A DNA stretch of 64,000 nucleotides from Candidatus Paraburkholderia kirkii (GTDB lineage Bacteria; Pseudomonadota; Gammaproteobacteria; Burkholderiales; Burkholderiaceae), in assembly GCA_001189345.1 (NCBI GenBank), contig LFKV01000001.1, positions 186,001 through 250,000 on the forward strand. The letters run 5' to 3'. The notes beneath the pieces were generated by a model, which was not told the origin of the DNA, searched no databases, and was given only the letters and a program-made list of their open reading frames with translations. Positions 21,476 through 31,323 of this stretch are shown one piece after another; the first letter of the stretch is position 1; each line of letters begins with the position of its first letter. The position numbers and the translations under genes were made by a program.

Positions 21476-21480
21476 GATCT

Positions 21481-21854
21481 TTTTGAAACTACTTCTAAGT
21501 GGCGAGTTGTTCGTCGAGTTGCTCAAGAAGTTGATGTTTCATCGTAAAAGAGCGGTTCATTTGATCGTCGACGGATTGCCAGCGCATAAGAAAGCTATCG
21601 TTAAGGACTATGTCGCGAGTACGCAGGGCAAGTTGACTTTGCATTTTCTGCCCGATTACGCACCGGACCTCAATCCAGATGAACTGGTGTGGAGTCACGT
21701 CAAGCGGACCGGCGTTGCGCGACGCCCACTTCAAAAAGGTGAAAAGTTGGGCTCAAAAATTCACGAGCAGCTTTCACAAATTAGCCGCGATCCGTGCCTT
21801 GTTCGATCATTTTTTAGGTATCAATCTGTCCGCTATATGCGGACTTGTGATTAA
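21481..21854 (+). mobile_element. IS630-family transposase, C-terminal fragment
   Basis: Open reading of about 124 residues with 'HLIVDGLPAHKKAIVKDYVASTQGKLTLHFLPDYAPDLNPDELVWSHVKRTGVARRPL'. These hold the second Asp and the final Asp/Glu of the IS630/Tc1 DDE/D domain. The N-terminal helix-turn-helix and the first Asp are absent. The coding continues up to the IS5 boundary, so the 5' part was lost or is separated by the IS5 insertion. It differs from the IS630 element at 40541. Confidence 0.85.
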
Positions 21855-21899
21855 GCCACGGGCATCGGCTTCTCAGGGTCGACGGCTCGTGGCTTTTTT
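21853..21899 (+). terminator. Hairpin with T-run after the IS630 fragment
   Basis: Stem aagccacgggc / gctcgtggctt (one mismatch) with about 20 bases in the loop, followed by a run of T. Probably the terminator of the gene once located upstream, or of the element. Confidence 0.6.
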
Positions 21900-21932
21900 A
21901 CTTTCTGGTTGGCGCACGGGAGGCGCATCACG

Positions 21933-22300
21933 ATGGGCACGGATCTGAACGACGGGCACGAAGCGGCGCATCGCATCGAGATCACGGCGAACGGCCGGCG
22001 CTGCCGCGTGATTCACCAGGGCGTCACCTACGCCGACACGCACGCTGGTCGAACCGGGCACGGAGAAAGTGCACTACTTTCCGCGCGCCGACGTCAACAT
22101 GGCGCGCCTGGAACGCTCGATTCACACCTCGCATTGCCCGCTGAAGGGCGAGGCCACGCACTATCACCTCCTGACGGAGGACGGTCCGGTCGAAAACGCC
22201 GCATGGAGCTACGAGGCGCCGCTCGATGCTGCATCGAAGATCAAGGGCTATCTCGCATTCAACCGGTCGCGCCAAGCACGGCTTGCCGTCGCTGCGCGGG
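21933..22300 (+). pseudogene. DUF427 family protein, frameshifted and lacking its C-terminus
   Basis: ATG at 21933 gives 'MGTDLNDGHEAAHRIEITANGRRCRVIHQGVTYADT'. Near 22040 the frame changes into 'KVHYFPRADVNMARLERSIHTSHCPLKGEATHYHLL', then 'NAAWSYEAPLDAASKIKGYLAFN'. Both parts are classic DUF427 (a beta-barrel fold of unknown function, with the conserved Y-x-P-x-x-D-V and S-x-C-P-x-K-G-x-A motifs). The normal C-terminal end is missing after 'YLAFN', about position 22265. Confidence 0.8.
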
Positions 22301-22348
22301 GCGGGCGAAAGCGCGGCGCGCCGGCATGTCTTCCTGCGGCCCGGTTCG

Positions 22349-22576
22349 ATGTCCGCGGCGTTCTCGCGTCGTCCGGGCGCGATACGCGGATCGGCCGCCG
22401 ATGTCCAAGCGAGCGGCGTGTTGCGGCATCGCCTGCACGGGCATGGATTCGCGCACCACGAGCACGATCGTTTTCACGATCCGCATTCGCTCGGCTTGCT
22501 GGGATGGGCCTGGGCGACGATGCTTTTGTGCGTCGCGCTGTTCGCGTACTTCGCGCAGCATATCGGACTGCAATGA
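22349..22576 (+). CDS. Unrecognised small protein with C-terminal membrane segment
   Basis: An open frame runs from about 22226. The first sensible ATG is at 22349, giving 75 residues rich in Arg/His ('HRLHGHGFAHHEHDRFHDPH') and ending in a hydrophobic stretch 'LLGWAWATMLLCVALFAYFAQHIGLQ' that could span the membrane. I do not recognise a family. It may be the 3' part of a gene whose 5' part has been fused to the DUF427 remnant by a deletion. Coding status is uncertain. Confidence 0.35.
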   Translation: MSAAFSRRPGAIRGSAADVQASGVLRHRLHGHGFAHHEHDRFHDPHSLGLLGWAWATMLLCVALFAYFAQHIGLQ

Positions 22577-22594
22577 GCGGGCCGCAATGAGGCG

Positions 22595-23491
22595 CTACAC
22601 GCCGCGAAACGCCCGCCGATAAGCCGACGGCGAGATCTTCAGCGTCTGCGCGAACTGCTGACGCAGGGTCGCGCCGGTGCGAAAGCCGCTTTCCTCCGCA
22701 ATGCGATCGACCGGCAGGTCGGTGTCCTCGAGCAGCCGCTGCGCGAGCGCGACGCGCCGACCGTCGCGCCCGTCGTTTCCCGGAAACGCCGCGTGAAGGT
22801 GCGCCGGCTCATCGCCATGCGCGCGGCGAGCGCATCGAGCGAATGATCCGCCCGCAGGTTCGCGCGCATCCAGTCGAGCAGTCCGGAGAGACGCTCGCCG
22901 TGCGCGCGCTCGGGCAGCGGCTCCTCGATGAACTGCGCCTGCGAGCCCTGCCGATGCGGCGGCACGACCAGCCGTCGCGCGACCTGATTGGCCGCGCGCG
23001 AGCCGGCGAGCCGCCGCAGCACGTGCAGGCAGCAATTGAGTCCCGCCGCGGTGCCGGCGGAAGTCGTGATGTTGCCGTCGTCGATATAGAGTACGTTGGG
23101 GTCGAGGCGCACGCGCGGATAGCGGCGCATGAAATCGTCCGCCCACGCCCAGTGCGTGGTGGCGGCGCGGCCGTCGAGCAGGCCCGCCGCCGCGAGCACA
23201 TAGGAGCCGAGGCACAGGCCTACGACCTGCGCGCCGCGCGCGTGTGCGGCGCGCAGCGCTTCGAGCAGCGCGTCGGGCGGCGTTTCGTCCGGATCGCGCC
23301 AGGAAGGCACGATGATCACGTCGGCGCTCGCGAGCGCATCGAGCGGCTGCAGGGCCGCGATCGTGAAGCCGGCCGACGTCGCGAGCGCATCGGATTCCGC
23401 CGCGCTCCCCACCGAACACGATGCACGGCACGGCGAGATGAAACGGGCTGATGCGGTCGAACGCGACGACGGCGATCGAATGGCGGCGCAT
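22595..23491 (-). pseudogene. GlxA/FtrA-type AraC regulator (DJ-1/PfpI domain), two frameshifts
   Basis: Start 'MRRHSIAVVAFDRISPFHLAVPCIVFG' at 23491. A shift near 23410 leads into the open middle ('ADVIIVPSWRD', 'VVGLCLGSYVLAAAGLLDGRAATTHWAWADDF', 'DDGNITTSAGTAAGLNCCLHVL'), the DJ-1/PfpI amidase-like domain. Two helix-turn-helices follow ('SLDALAARMAMSRRTFTRRFRETTG'). Near 22760 the frame changes again before 'ALAQRLLEDTDLPVDRIAEESGFRTGATLRQQF', ending at 22595. Divergent from the cysteine hydrolase at 23632, which it may have regulated. Confidence 0.85.
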
Positions 23492-23631
23492 GGTTCGGCT
23501 CCGGCGAAATGCGAATTCGCGCATTTTGGCCCGATTCCGGCGAAAGTTGGCAATCGGGCCACTTCTGGCCGTCGCCGGGGGCGGAGACAATGCGCTCGAA
23601 CCATCGCGCTCATTCAAGAAAGGAGCTGACC

Positions 23632-24256
23632 ATGCCGCGCCCTGATCGTCATCGACGTACAGAACGAATACGTCACCGGCAACCTGCCGATCGAATATCC
23701 CGATGTGAACCTGTCGCTCGCCAATATCGGCCGGGCGATGGACGCGGCGCAGCAGCACGGCGTGCCGGTTCGTCGTCGTGCAGAATTTCGCGCCCGCCAC
23801 CGCGCCGATCTTCGCGCGCGGCTCGGCACTGGCGGAATTGCACGAGACGGTGACGTCGCGCCCGCGCTCGCATTACGTCGAGAAGTCGTTGCCGAGCGCG
23901 TTCGCCGGCACCGGTTTCGCCGAGTGGCTGAACGCGCGCGAGATCGACACGATCGTGATCGCCGGCTACATGACGCACAACTGCGACGATTCCACCGTCA
24001 AGCATGCGGTGCACGCCGGTCTTTCGGTCGAGTTTCTCGCGGACACGACGGGCGCCCTACCGTACAAGAACCGCGCGGGCAAAGCGAGCGCGGAGGAGAT
24101 CCACTGCGTGTTCACGGTCGTGATGCAGCCGCGTTTCGCCGCCGTGCTCAGCACCGACGAATGGATCGCCGCGCTGGAAAGCGGCCGCCCGCGCGCGACG
24201 ACATTTACGCGTCGAATCAGCGTGTGCGCGCGGCGGATTCAGCCGCCGGCCGGTGA
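23632..24256 (+). pseudogene. Isochorismatase-like cysteine hydrolase, three frameshifts
   Basis: ATG at 23632 ('MPR') must shift within a few codons to read 'ALIVIDVQNEYVTGNLPIEYPDVNLSLANIG' (catalytic Asp in VIDVQNEY). It shifts again near 23776 for 'VVVQNFAPATAPIFARGS', 'YVEKSLPSAFAGTGFAEWL' (Lys) and 'IVIAGYMTHNCDDSTVKHAVHAG' (nucleophile Cys), and once more near 24185 before 'RDDIYASNQRVRAAD'. The complete catalytic Asp-Lys-Cys set is recognisable but not in one frame. The family hydrolyses isochorismate, nicotinamide or other amides; the substrate cannot be told. Confidence 0.82.
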
Positions 24257-24883
24257 CAGCAGGGCCGGGCTGCAGCGCAGGGCGTCGAAGCACGCGTCGA
24301 TGAGCGCTTCGGCGTCGCGCTCCGGGCGGACGATGTCGGGCAGCATCAGCGAATCGTGCAAGATGCCGGTGAAGAGGCAGTGGAGCATGGTCGTGGCGCG
24401 GCGGGCATCCAGCGTCGCGGGCAACTGCTTCTTCTCGACGGCATTGCGCAGCGCGCGCTCGATGCGCTCCGTGCCGTCGCGCATGTTGTTCTGATGCCGC
24501 TCGCGTACCGGCCCCATTTCCTCGACGAACTCGCATTTCATGAAGAGGATGTCGAACACGCGCCGGCGCTGTACGTCGGTCGTGATGTTGCGCATGCACC
24601 AGACGAACAGCTCCCGGAGGCGCGCGAGCGGGTCTTCTTCCTTGCCGTCCAGCGTGGTTTCCACGAGCTCGTCGAGCGGCAGCAGGCTGCGCTCGAACAT
24701 CGCATTGAAGAGATCGCTCTTATTGGCGAAGTGCCAGTAGATCGCGCCGCGCGTCACGCCCGCAGCCTGGGCGATGTCCGCGAGCGTCGTGCGCGACACG
24801 CCTTTTTCGTAGAAGACGCGCTCGGCCGCGTCCAGAACACGGTTGCGTGTCGCCTGTGCTTCTTCCTTGGTTCGTCTGACCAT
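24239..24883 (-). CDS. TetR-family repressor of the RND efflux pump (AcrR/BpeR-like)
   Basis: Intact, 214 residues from the ATG at 24881-24883 ('MVRRTKEEAQATRNRVLDAAERVFYEKGVSRTTLADIAQAAGVTRGAIYWHFANKSDLFNAM'), the canonical TetR helix-turn-helix in AcrR form. The ligand-binding C-terminal domain contains 'FDILFMKCEFVEEMGPVRERH', conserved in AcrR/TtgR repressors. Divergent from the pump operon. A perfect palindrome matching the E. coli AcrR operator core lies between them (25029-25048). Expected role is ligand-released repression of the pump. Burkholderia BpeR has this same placement next to bpeAB-oprB. Confidence 0.9.
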   Translation of the reverse strand: MVRRTKEEAQATRNRVLDAAERVFYEKGVSRTTLADIAQAAGVTRGAIYWHFANKSDLFNAMFERSLLPLDELVETTLDGKEEDPLARLRELFVWCMRNITTDVQRRRVFDILFMKCEFVEEMGPVRERHQNNMRDGTERIERALRNAVEKKQLPATLDARRATTMLHCLFTGILHDSLMLPDIVRPERDAEALIDACFDALRCSPALLSPAGG

Positions 24884-25026
24884 ATCGTGCGGCCGATGGC
24901 CGTCTGCTCCTGCTGCTGCCATTGAGGGGAAGCTCTAAATGCGGCCCTGTCGAAGATTCGTCCAACGTAATCGATTCCCCCGAGCGGTTTTTTCTCGCCT
25001 CCAATGGGGAAAAACGCGTACGGTTT

Positions 25027-25056
25027 TTTACATTCATTCGTGAATGTATATACAAT
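25027..25056 (+). promoter_or_regulatory. Pump promoter overlapped by an AcrR-type operator
   Basis: The 20-base sequence tacattcattcgtgaatgta (25029-25048) is a perfect inverted repeat around ttcg. It closely resembles the operator of E. coli AcrR (acattt-gtgaatgta core). It sits in the spacer of a plausible sigma-70 promoter, TTTACA (25027-25032), 18 bases, TACAAT (25051-25056), reading toward the adaptor gene. TetR-family binding here would block both this promoter and a divergent one for the repressor. Confidence 0.8.
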
Positions 25057-25333
25057 ACCGCCCGTCGATCGATAGCCCAAGTAGCAGACGGCGAGTAGTA
25101 TCCCAACCAAGCTTTCATTTCGATTGTCCGTTCTGGCCGTCCTCAGGCCTTTCGGCGGCGCTGCATGAGCGTCGCGCACGGGGCATGAAAAGCCGGCCGC
25201 TGGCCGGCGGTTGCGTTCGTTGGTCTCACTGGTTGGTTTATTGGTCAGCGTCTTACGACGCTCGTGCGCGGCATTGTCCGGGGAAGGCCGCCGCGCACCC
25301 ACTTCACTCTCAGTCTTAGACAGAGGTCGCTCC

Positions 25334-26560
25334 ATGCGCGTCGAACGGGTTCCATTCCGCTTAATCACCGCCGCGACGGCTGCTGTGTTCCTGGCAGCGT
25401 GCGGACAAAAACAGTCAGCACCTCCGCCGCAAATGCCCGAAGTGGGCATCGTCACCGTGCAGCCGACGAGCGTGCCGGTCGTCGTCGATCTGCCGGGCCG
25501 CACCAGTGCGTATCTCGTTGCGCAGGTGCGTGCGCGGGTCGACGGCATCGTGCTGCGCCGCGAGTTCACCGAAGGCGCCGAGGTCAAGTCCGGTCAGCGT
25601 CTCTACAAGATCGACCCGGCGCCGTACATCGCCGCGCTGAACAACGCGAAGGCATCGCTTGCGAAGGCGCAGGCCAACGTCGCCTCGCAGAACGCGCTCG
25701 TCGCGCGTTACAAGGTGCTGGTCGCGGCCAACGCCGTGTCCAAGCAGGACTACGATAACGCCGTGGCCGCGCAGGGCCAGGCCGTGGCGGACGTCGCCGC
25801 CGGCAAGGCCGCGGTCGATACCGCGCAGATCAATCTCGGCTATACCGACGTCGTCTCGCCGATCACCGGCCGCACCGGGATTTCGCAGGTCACGCCGGGC
25901 GCGTACGTGCAGGCGAGCCAGGCCACGCTGATGACCACCGTGCAGCAGCTCGATCCGATCTACGTCGACCTGACGCAATCGAGCGTCGAGGGCCTCAAGC
26001 TGCGCAGGCAGATCCAGGAAGGGCGTCTGCAGACCGAAGGCATCCACGCGGCCAAGGTGGCGCTCGTGCTGGAGGACGGCCGCACGTATACCGAGCAGGG
26101 CAAGCTGCAGTTCTCCGACGTGAGCGTCGACCAGAGCACCGGCTCGGTCACGGTGCGCGCGATCTTCGAGAACAAGGACCGCGTGCTCCTGCCCGGCATG
26201 TTCGTGCGCGCGCGCATCCAGGAAGGCATGAACGACCACGCGCTCGTCGTGCCGCAGATCGGCGTCACGCACGACCAGAAGGGTCAGCCGACCGCGCTCG
26301 TCGTGGGCAAGGACGACAAGGTCGAGCTGCGCCAGCTCGTCACCGGCGGCACCAATGGCAACAACTGGGTGGTCGACAGCGGCCTGAACCCGGGCGATCG
26401 GGTGATCGTGAACGGCGTCGAGAAGGCCAAGCCGGGCATGCAGGTGAAGCCGGTCGCGGGCGCCTCCGGCACGCAGGCCGCGGACCCGGCTCCGGCGGAC
26501 GCGAGCGGTGCGGCCGCCTCGAGCGGTGCGCAGGCGGCTTCGGCCGCGTCTGGCGCGTAA
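25334..26560 (+). CDS. RND efflux periplasmic adaptor lipoprotein (AcrA/BpeA-like)
   Basis: Intact, 408 residues from the ATG at 25334. Lipoprotein signal peptide 'LITAATAAVFLAACGQK' with the lipobox Cys near residue 23. HlyD-family architecture: lipoyl half-domain 'GRTSAYLVAQVRARVDGIVLRREFTEGAEVKSGQRLYKID', coiled hairpin (about residues 100-165), second lipoyl half 'YTDVVSPITGRTGISQVTPGAYV', then a beta barrel and the Ala-rich tail. The 450-base leader (24884-25333) holds the operator and a GC hairpin (25192-25208). First gene of the tripartite pump operon; the permease starts 23 bases after its stop. Confidence 0.93.
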   Translation: MRVERVPFRLITAATAAVFLAACGQKQSAPPPQMPEVGIVTVQPTSVPVVVDLPGRTSAYLVAQVRARVDGIVLRREFTEGAEVKSGQRLYKIDPAPYIAALNNAKASLAKAQANVASQNALVARYKVLVAANAVSKQDYDNAVAAQGQAVADVAAGKAAVDTAQINLGYTDVVSPITGRTGISQVTPGAYVQASQATLMTTVQQLDPIYVDLTQSSVEGLKLRRQIQEGRLQTEGIHAAKVALVLEDGRTYTEQGKLQFSDVSVDQSTGSVTVRAIFENKDRVLLPGMFVRARIQEGMNDHALVVPQIGVTHDQKGQPTALVVGKDDKVELRQLVTGGTNGNNWVVDSGLNPGDRVIVNGVEKAKPGMQVKPVAGASGTQAADPAPADASGAAASSGAQAASAASGA

Positions 26561-26583
26561 GGTAATAACAGGGAGCCTGTTAC

Positions 26584-29500
26584 ATGGCAAAGTTTTTTAT
26601 CGATCGACCGATCTTCGCGTGGGTGATCGCGATCATCCTGATGCTGGCGGGGATGGCGTCGATCTTCACGCTGCCGGTCGCGCAGTATCCGACGATCGCG
26701 CCGCCGGCCATCCAGATCAGCGCGACGTATCCGGGCGCCTCGGCGAACACCGTGGAAAACACGGTGACGCAGGTGATCGAGCAGCAGATGACCGACCTCG
26801 ACCACTTGCTGTATCTGTCGTCGACCTCCGATGACTCGGGCACGGCCACCGTCACGCTGGCCTTCGCGGCCGGCACGAACCCCGACATCGCGCAGGTTCA
26901 GGTGCAGAACAAGCTGCAGCTCGCCACCCCGCTGCTGCCGCAGGTCGTGCAGCAGCTCGGCACGAAGGTCACGAAGTCGAGCTCGAGCTTCCTGCTCGTG
27001 CTCGCGTTCGTGTCCGAAGACGGCAGCATGAGCAAGTACGACCTCGCGAACTACGTGGCGTCGAACGTGGCGGATCCGCTCTCGCGTCTCGACGGCGTCG
27101 GCACCACGACGCTGTTCGGCTCGCAGTACGCGATGCGCATCTGGCTCGATGCGACCAAGCTCACGAACTACTCGCTCACGCCGGTGGACGTGAAGAACGC
27201 CATCACGAACCAGAACGTGCAGGTGGCGGCGGGTTCGCTCGGCGGCACGCCGGCGGTTCCGGGCCAGATGCTGCAGGCGACCATCACCGAGGCGACGCTG
27301 CTGCGCACGCCCGAGCAGTTCGGCGACCTTCTCCTGAAGGTGAATCAGGACGGCTCGCAAGTGCGCCTGAAGGACGTCTCGCACATCGAGCTCGGCGGCG
27401 AAAACTACAACTTCGACACGAAGTACAACGGCCAGCCGACGGCGGGCTTCGGCATCCAGCTCGCGACGGGCGCGAACGCGCTCGCCACGGCGAAGACGGT
27501 CCGGGCCAAGATCGACGAGCTGTCGAAGTACTTCCCGCACGGCCTGGTCGTGAAGTACCCGTACGACACGACGCCGTTCGTGCGCCTGTCGATCGAGGAA
27601 GTGGTCAAGACGCTGATCGAGGGTATCGTGCTCGTGTTCCTCGTGATGTATCTGTTCCTGCAGAATCTGCGGGCGACGATCATCCCGACGATCGCGGTGC
27701 CGGTCGTGCTGCTCGGCACGTTCGCGATCATGTCGGCGGTGGGCTTCTCGATCAACGTGCTGTCGATGTTCGGCCTCGTGCTCGCGATCGGCTTGCTGGT
27801 CGACGATGCGATCGTGGTGGTGGAGAACGTCGAGCGGGTGATGTCGGAAGAGCATTTATCGCCGCGCGAGGCGACCCGACAGGCGATGGGCCAGATCACC
27901 GGCGCGCTGATCGGCGTGGCGCTCGTGCTGTCGGCGGTGTTCGTGCCGGTGGCGTTCTCGGGCGGGTCGGTCGGTGCGATCTATCGTCAGTTCTCGCTGA
28001 CGATCGTCGCGGCGATGGTGCTGTCCGTGATGGTCGCGCTGATCCTCACGCCGGCGCTGTGCGCGACGATCCTGAAGCCGCATCCGGAAGGGCACCAGCC
28101 CGAGAAGAAGGGTTTCTTCGGCTGGTTCAACCGCAACTTCAACAAGAGCCAGGACAAGTACCACAAGGGCGTGCAGCACGTCATTCGCCGCTCGGGGCGC
28201 TGGCTCATCGTCTATATCGTGGTGATCGTCGCGGTGGGCATGCTGTTCCTGCGGCTGCCGAAGTCGTTCCTGCCCGACGAAGACCAGGGCACGATGTTCG
28301 TGCTCGTGCAGGCGCCGGCCGGCTCCACGCAGGAGTACACGGCGCACGTGCTCAAGGACGTGCAGGACTACCTGCTCACGGACGAGAAGGCGATCGTCGA
28401 ATCGGTGTTCACGGTGAACGGCTTCTCGTTCGCGGGCCGCGGCCAGAACTCCGGTCTCGTGTTCGTGCGGATGAAGGACTACGGGGATCGACAGCACGGC
28501 GACCAGAAGGTGCAGGCGCTGGTCGGGCGCATGTTCATGCACTTCGCGCCCTACAAGGACGCGATGATCTTCCCGGTCAATCCGCCTTCGATTCCCGAAC
28601 TCGGCACGGCGGCGGGCTTCGACTTCGAGCTGCAGGACCGCGCGGGCCTGGGCCACGCGAAACTGATGGAAGCGCGCAACATGCTGCTCGGCATGGCCGC
28701 GAAGGATCCGACGTTCGCGCAGGTGCGTCCGAACGGCCTGAACGACACGCCGCAGTTCAAGGTGAACATCGACCGCGAGAAGGCGAACGCGCTCGGCGTC
28801 ACGGCCTCGGACATCGACCAGACGTTCTCGATCGCATGGGCGTCGCAGTACATCAACAACTTCCTCGACGTCGACAACCGGATCAAGAAGGTCTACGTGC
28901 AGGGCGACGGTCCGTTCCGCACGAGTCCGGAAGACCTCAACAAGTGGTACGTGCGCAACACCGCCGGAACGATGGTGCCGTTCTCCGCGTTCGCGACGGG
29001 CGACTGGATCTACGGTTCGCCCAAGCTCGAGCGCTACAACGGCATCTCGGCGGTGGAAATCCAGGGCGCGGCCGCGCCGGGCAAGTCGACCGGCCAGGCG
29101 ATGACGGCGATGGAAGCCATCGCGGCAAAGCTGCCGGCGGGCATCGGCTACGAGTGGACGGGTCTGTCGTATCAGGAACGCCAGTCGGGCTCGCAGGCGC
29201 CGATCCTGTACGGCATCTCGATCCTGGTCGTGTTCCTGTGTCTCGCGGCGCTGTATGAAAGCTGGTCGATTCCGTTCTCGGTCATCATGGTCGTGCCGCT
29301 CGGGGTGCTGGGCGCGCTGCTGGCCGCCACGCTGCGGGGTCTGGAGAACGACGTGTTCTTCCAGGTCGGCCTGTTGACGACGGTGGGTCTGTCGGCGAAG
29401 AACGCGATTCTGATCGTGGAATTCGCGCGTGAGCTGCGCATGCAGGGCATGACGACGGTGGAAGCGGCAATGGAAGCGGCGCGCCTGCGGTTGCGCCCGA

Positions 29501-29769
29501 TTCTGATGACCTCGCTCGCGTTCATTCTTGGCGTGCTGCCGCTCGCGATCAGCAACGGCGCGGGTTCGGCGAGCCAGCACGCGATCGGCACCGGCGTGAT
29601 CGGCGGGATGCTGACCGCGACCTTCCTCGCCATCTTCACAATCCCGATGTTCTTCGTCGTGATCTCGAAGTTCAGCAAGAGCAAGGATGTGCCGTCGCCG
29701 GGTACGTCGGGCGATTTCGAAGGTCCGCATGGCGGCTCGCAGAATGGCTCCGATAAGGAAGGACATTGA
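26584..29769 (+). CDS. RND multidrug efflux permease (AcrB/BpeB-like, HAE1)
   Basis: Intact, 1061 residues. N-terminus '[24 protein letters not shown]' is the HAE1-RND first helix. '[21 protein letters not shown]' carries the TM4 proton-relay Asp pair. '[10 protein letters not shown]' and '[41 protein letters not shown]' are the C-terminal signatures. The protein would be the trimeric inner-membrane proton/drug antiporter of the pump. The size fits BpeB/AmrB-type pumps of Burkholderia. It overlaps nothing, and the outer-membrane factor starts two bases after the stop. One of the longest intact genes in the window, which argues for selection. Confidence 0.95.
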   Translation: MAKFFIDRPIFAWVIAIILMLAGMASIFTLPVAQYPTIAPPAIQISATYPGASANTVENTVTQVIEQQMTDLDHLLYLSSTSDDSGTATVTLAFAAGTNPDIAQVQVQNKLQLATPLLPQVVQQLGTKVTKSSSSFLLVLAFVSEDGSMSKYDLANYVASNVADPLSRLDGVGTTTLFGSQYAMRIWLDATKLTNYSLTPVDVKNAITNQNVQVAAGSLGGTPAVPGQMLQATITEATLLRTPEQFGDLLLKVNQDGSQVRLKDVSHIELGGENYNFDTKYNGQPTAGFGIQLATGANALATAKTVRAKIDELSKYFPHGLVVKYPYDTTPFVRLSIEEVVKTLIEGIVLVFLVMYLFLQNLRATIIPTIAVPVVLLGTFAIMSAVGFSINVLSMFGLVLAIGLLVDDAIVVVENVERVMSEEHLSPREATRQAMGQITGALIGVALVLSAVFVPVAFSGGSVGAIYRQFSLTIVAAMVLSVMVALILTPALCATILKPHPEGHQPEKKGFFGWFNRNFNKSQDKYHKGVQHVIRRSGRWLIVYIVVIVAVGMLFLRLPKSFLPDEDQGTMFVLVQAPAGSTQEYTAHVLKDVQDYLLTDEKAIVESVFTVNGFSFAGRGQNSGLVFVRMKDYGDRQHGDQKVQALVGRMFMHFAPYKDAMIFPVNPPSIPELGTAAGFDFELQDRAGLGHAKLMEARNMLLGMAAKDPTFAQVRPNGLNDTPQFKVNIDREKANALGVTASDIDQTFSIAWASQYINNFLDVDNRIKKVYVQGDGPFRTSPEDLNKWYVRNTAGTMVPFSAFATGDWIYGSPKLERYNGISAVEIQGAAAPGKSTGQAMTAMEAIAAKLPAGIGYEWTGLSYQERQSGSQAPILYGISILVVFLCLAALYESWSIPFSVIMVVPLGVLGALLAATLRGLENDVFFQVGLLTTVGLSAKNAILIVEFARELRMQGMTTVEAAMEAARLRLRPILMTSLAFILGVLPLAISNGAGSASQHAIGTGVIGGMLTATFLAIFTIPMFFVVISKFSKSKDVPSPGTSGDFEGPHGGSQNGSDKEGH

Positions 29770-29770
29770 G

Positions 29771-31300
29771 ATGCTTAAACATTCCTTGATCGCGGCCGCC
29801 GTGGCGGTGTTCGCGGCCGGCTGCACGTTCCAGCCGAAATACGAGCGCCCGGCCGCGCCCGTCGCGCAGACGTTTCCGGAAGGCGGCGTATATTCGACCC
29901 AGCCGGACGCTTCGTCGACGGCGGGCAATGGCCGCAGCGCGAACAACCAGAGCGCGCCGGACATCGGCTGGCGCGATTTCTTCGCCGACGCGCGCCTGAA
30001 GGAGATCGTCGCGCTCGCGCTGAAGAACAACCGCGACCTGCGCGTCTCGGTGCTGAACGTGCAGGTGGCGCAGGCGCAGTACCGGATCACGCGCGCTGGA
30101 CTGTTCCCGACGCTCGACGCGGTCGCGTCGCAGTCGAAGCAGCGCACGCCGAAGGATCTGTCGTTCTTCAATCAGACGATCTCGAACACCTATAGCGTCG
30201 GGCTGAACGCGTCCTGGGAAATCGACTTCTTCGGGCGCGTGCAGAGCCTGAAGGATCAGGCGCTCGCGCAGTATCTGTCGACGGCCGAGTCGCGCAAGGC
30301 GGCGGAAATCGCGCTGGTGTCGTCGGTGGCGGATCAGTATCTGACGATGCTTGCCTACGACGATCAGCTCGTCGTCACGCAGAACACGCTGAAGACGGCG
30401 CAGGAGTCGTACCGCATCACCAAGCTGCAGTACGATAACGGCACGGGCTCGGAGCTCGACTTGCGGCAGTCCGAGGGCGTGGTCCAGCAGGCGGAGGCGA
30501 ATCTGCAGTCGCAGGCGCGGCTTCGCGCGCAGGCCGAGAACGCGCTCGTGCAGCTCGTCGGCGAACCGTTGCCCGCCGATCTGCCGCCGGACATGCCGCT
30601 CGATACGCAGAATCTGCTGTCCGACATTCCGGCCGGCCTGCCGTCCGATCTGCTGACGCGTCGTCCCGACATCGCGGCGGCGGAGCAGTCGCTGCTGGCG
30701 GCGAACGCAAACATCGGCGCGGCGCGCGCGGCGTTCTTCCCAAAAGTCTCGCTGACGGGCAGCTTCGGCACGCTGTCGCCGACGCTCGGCGGCCTCTTCA
30801 AGCCGGGTTCGGCCGCATGGTCGTTTGCGCCGACGATCGATCTGCCGATTTTCGAGGGCGGTCAGAACGTGGCCAATCTCGATCTGGCGAACATCGAGAA
30901 GCGCGTCGAGATCGCCAACTACGAGAAGGCGATTCAGACGGCGTTTCGCGAAGTCGCCGACGGCCTCGCCGCGCGCGGCACGTACGACGAGCAGATCAAG
31001 TCGCTCGAGCGCTTCGTGAAATCGCAGAGCCGCCGGCTGGAGTTGTCGGACCTGCGCTATCGCAACGGCGTGGACAGCTATCTGGCCGTGCTGACCGCGC
31101 AGACCGATCTGTATTCGGCGCAGCAGCTGTTGATCACCGCGTGGCTGAATCGCCTGACCAACCTCGTAGATCTGTATCAGTTCCTCGGCGGCGGATGGAT
31201 CGAGCATTCGGGCGATGCGCCGCGTCCGGCGGACGCGCCGGTCGATTACGGCTCGCAAGGCGGGCCGCGGGCGGCTTCGGCGCCGGCGGCGGCGGGGTAG
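29771..31300 (+). CDS. Outer-membrane efflux lipoprotein (NodT/OprM family)
   Basis: Intact, 509 residues from the ATG at 29771. Signal peptide and lipobox in '[22 protein letters not shown]'. '[42 protein letters not shown]' and the repeat unit '[16 protein letters not shown]' / '[28 protein letters not shown]' define the NodT class of TolC-like channels. '[23 protein letters not shown]' is the second structural repeat. Third gene of the operon; together with the adaptor and permease it makes a complete tripartite pump spanning both membranes. Confidence 0.94.
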   Translation: MLKHSLIAAAVAVFAAGCTFQPKYERPAAPVAQTFPEGGVYSTQPDASSTAGNGRSANNQSAPDIGWRDFFADARLKEIVALALKNNRDLRVSVLNVQVAQAQYRITRAGLFPTLDAVASQSKQRTPKDLSFFNQTISNTYSVGLNASWEIDFFGRVQSLKDQALAQYLSTAESRKAAEIALVSSVADQYLTMLAYDDQLVVTQNTLKTAQESYRITKLQYDNGTGSELDLRQSEGVVQQAEANLQSQARLRAQAENALVQLVGEPLPADLPPDMPLDTQNLLSDIPAGLPSDLLTRRPDIAAAEQSLLAANANIGAARAAFFPKVSLTGSFGTLSPTLGGLFKPGSAAWSFAPTIDLPIFEGGQNVANLDLANIEKRVEIANYEKAIQTAFREVADGLAARGTYDEQIKSLERFVKSQSRRLELSDLRYRNGVDSYLAVLTAQTDLYSAQQLLITAWLNRLTNLVDLYQFLGGGWIEHSGDAPRPADAPVDYGSQGGPRAASAPAAAG

Positions 31301-31323
31301 CGCCCGGCGTCGCTCAGACCTTC

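Larger units (their letters stand above)
20562..21480 (-). mobile_element. IS5-family (IS427-group) insertion sequence, probably complete
   Basis: Contains one two-frame transposase (20571-21388). The ends share the imperfect inverted repeat ggctgtt (left at 20578, right as aacagcc at 21442 and again at 21462). Exact outer boundaries are uncertain by about 15 bases, because the right end is tandemly duplicated (21436-21475) and no clear target duplication is visible. It separates the truncated IS2-like copy from an IS630 fragment. Confidence 0.75.

Noticed and set aside
26284..27855. 523-codon antisense frame over the adaptor and permease
   Set aside because: Same compositional signature of a shadow frame ('[22 protein letters not shown]'), no start context, no family.
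27856..30171. 771-codon open frame antisense to the RND permease
   Set aside because: Composition is dominated by Arg, His, Glu and Asp, as in mirror frames of GC-rich genes, with no domain or motif. The plus-strand permease explains the region fully.
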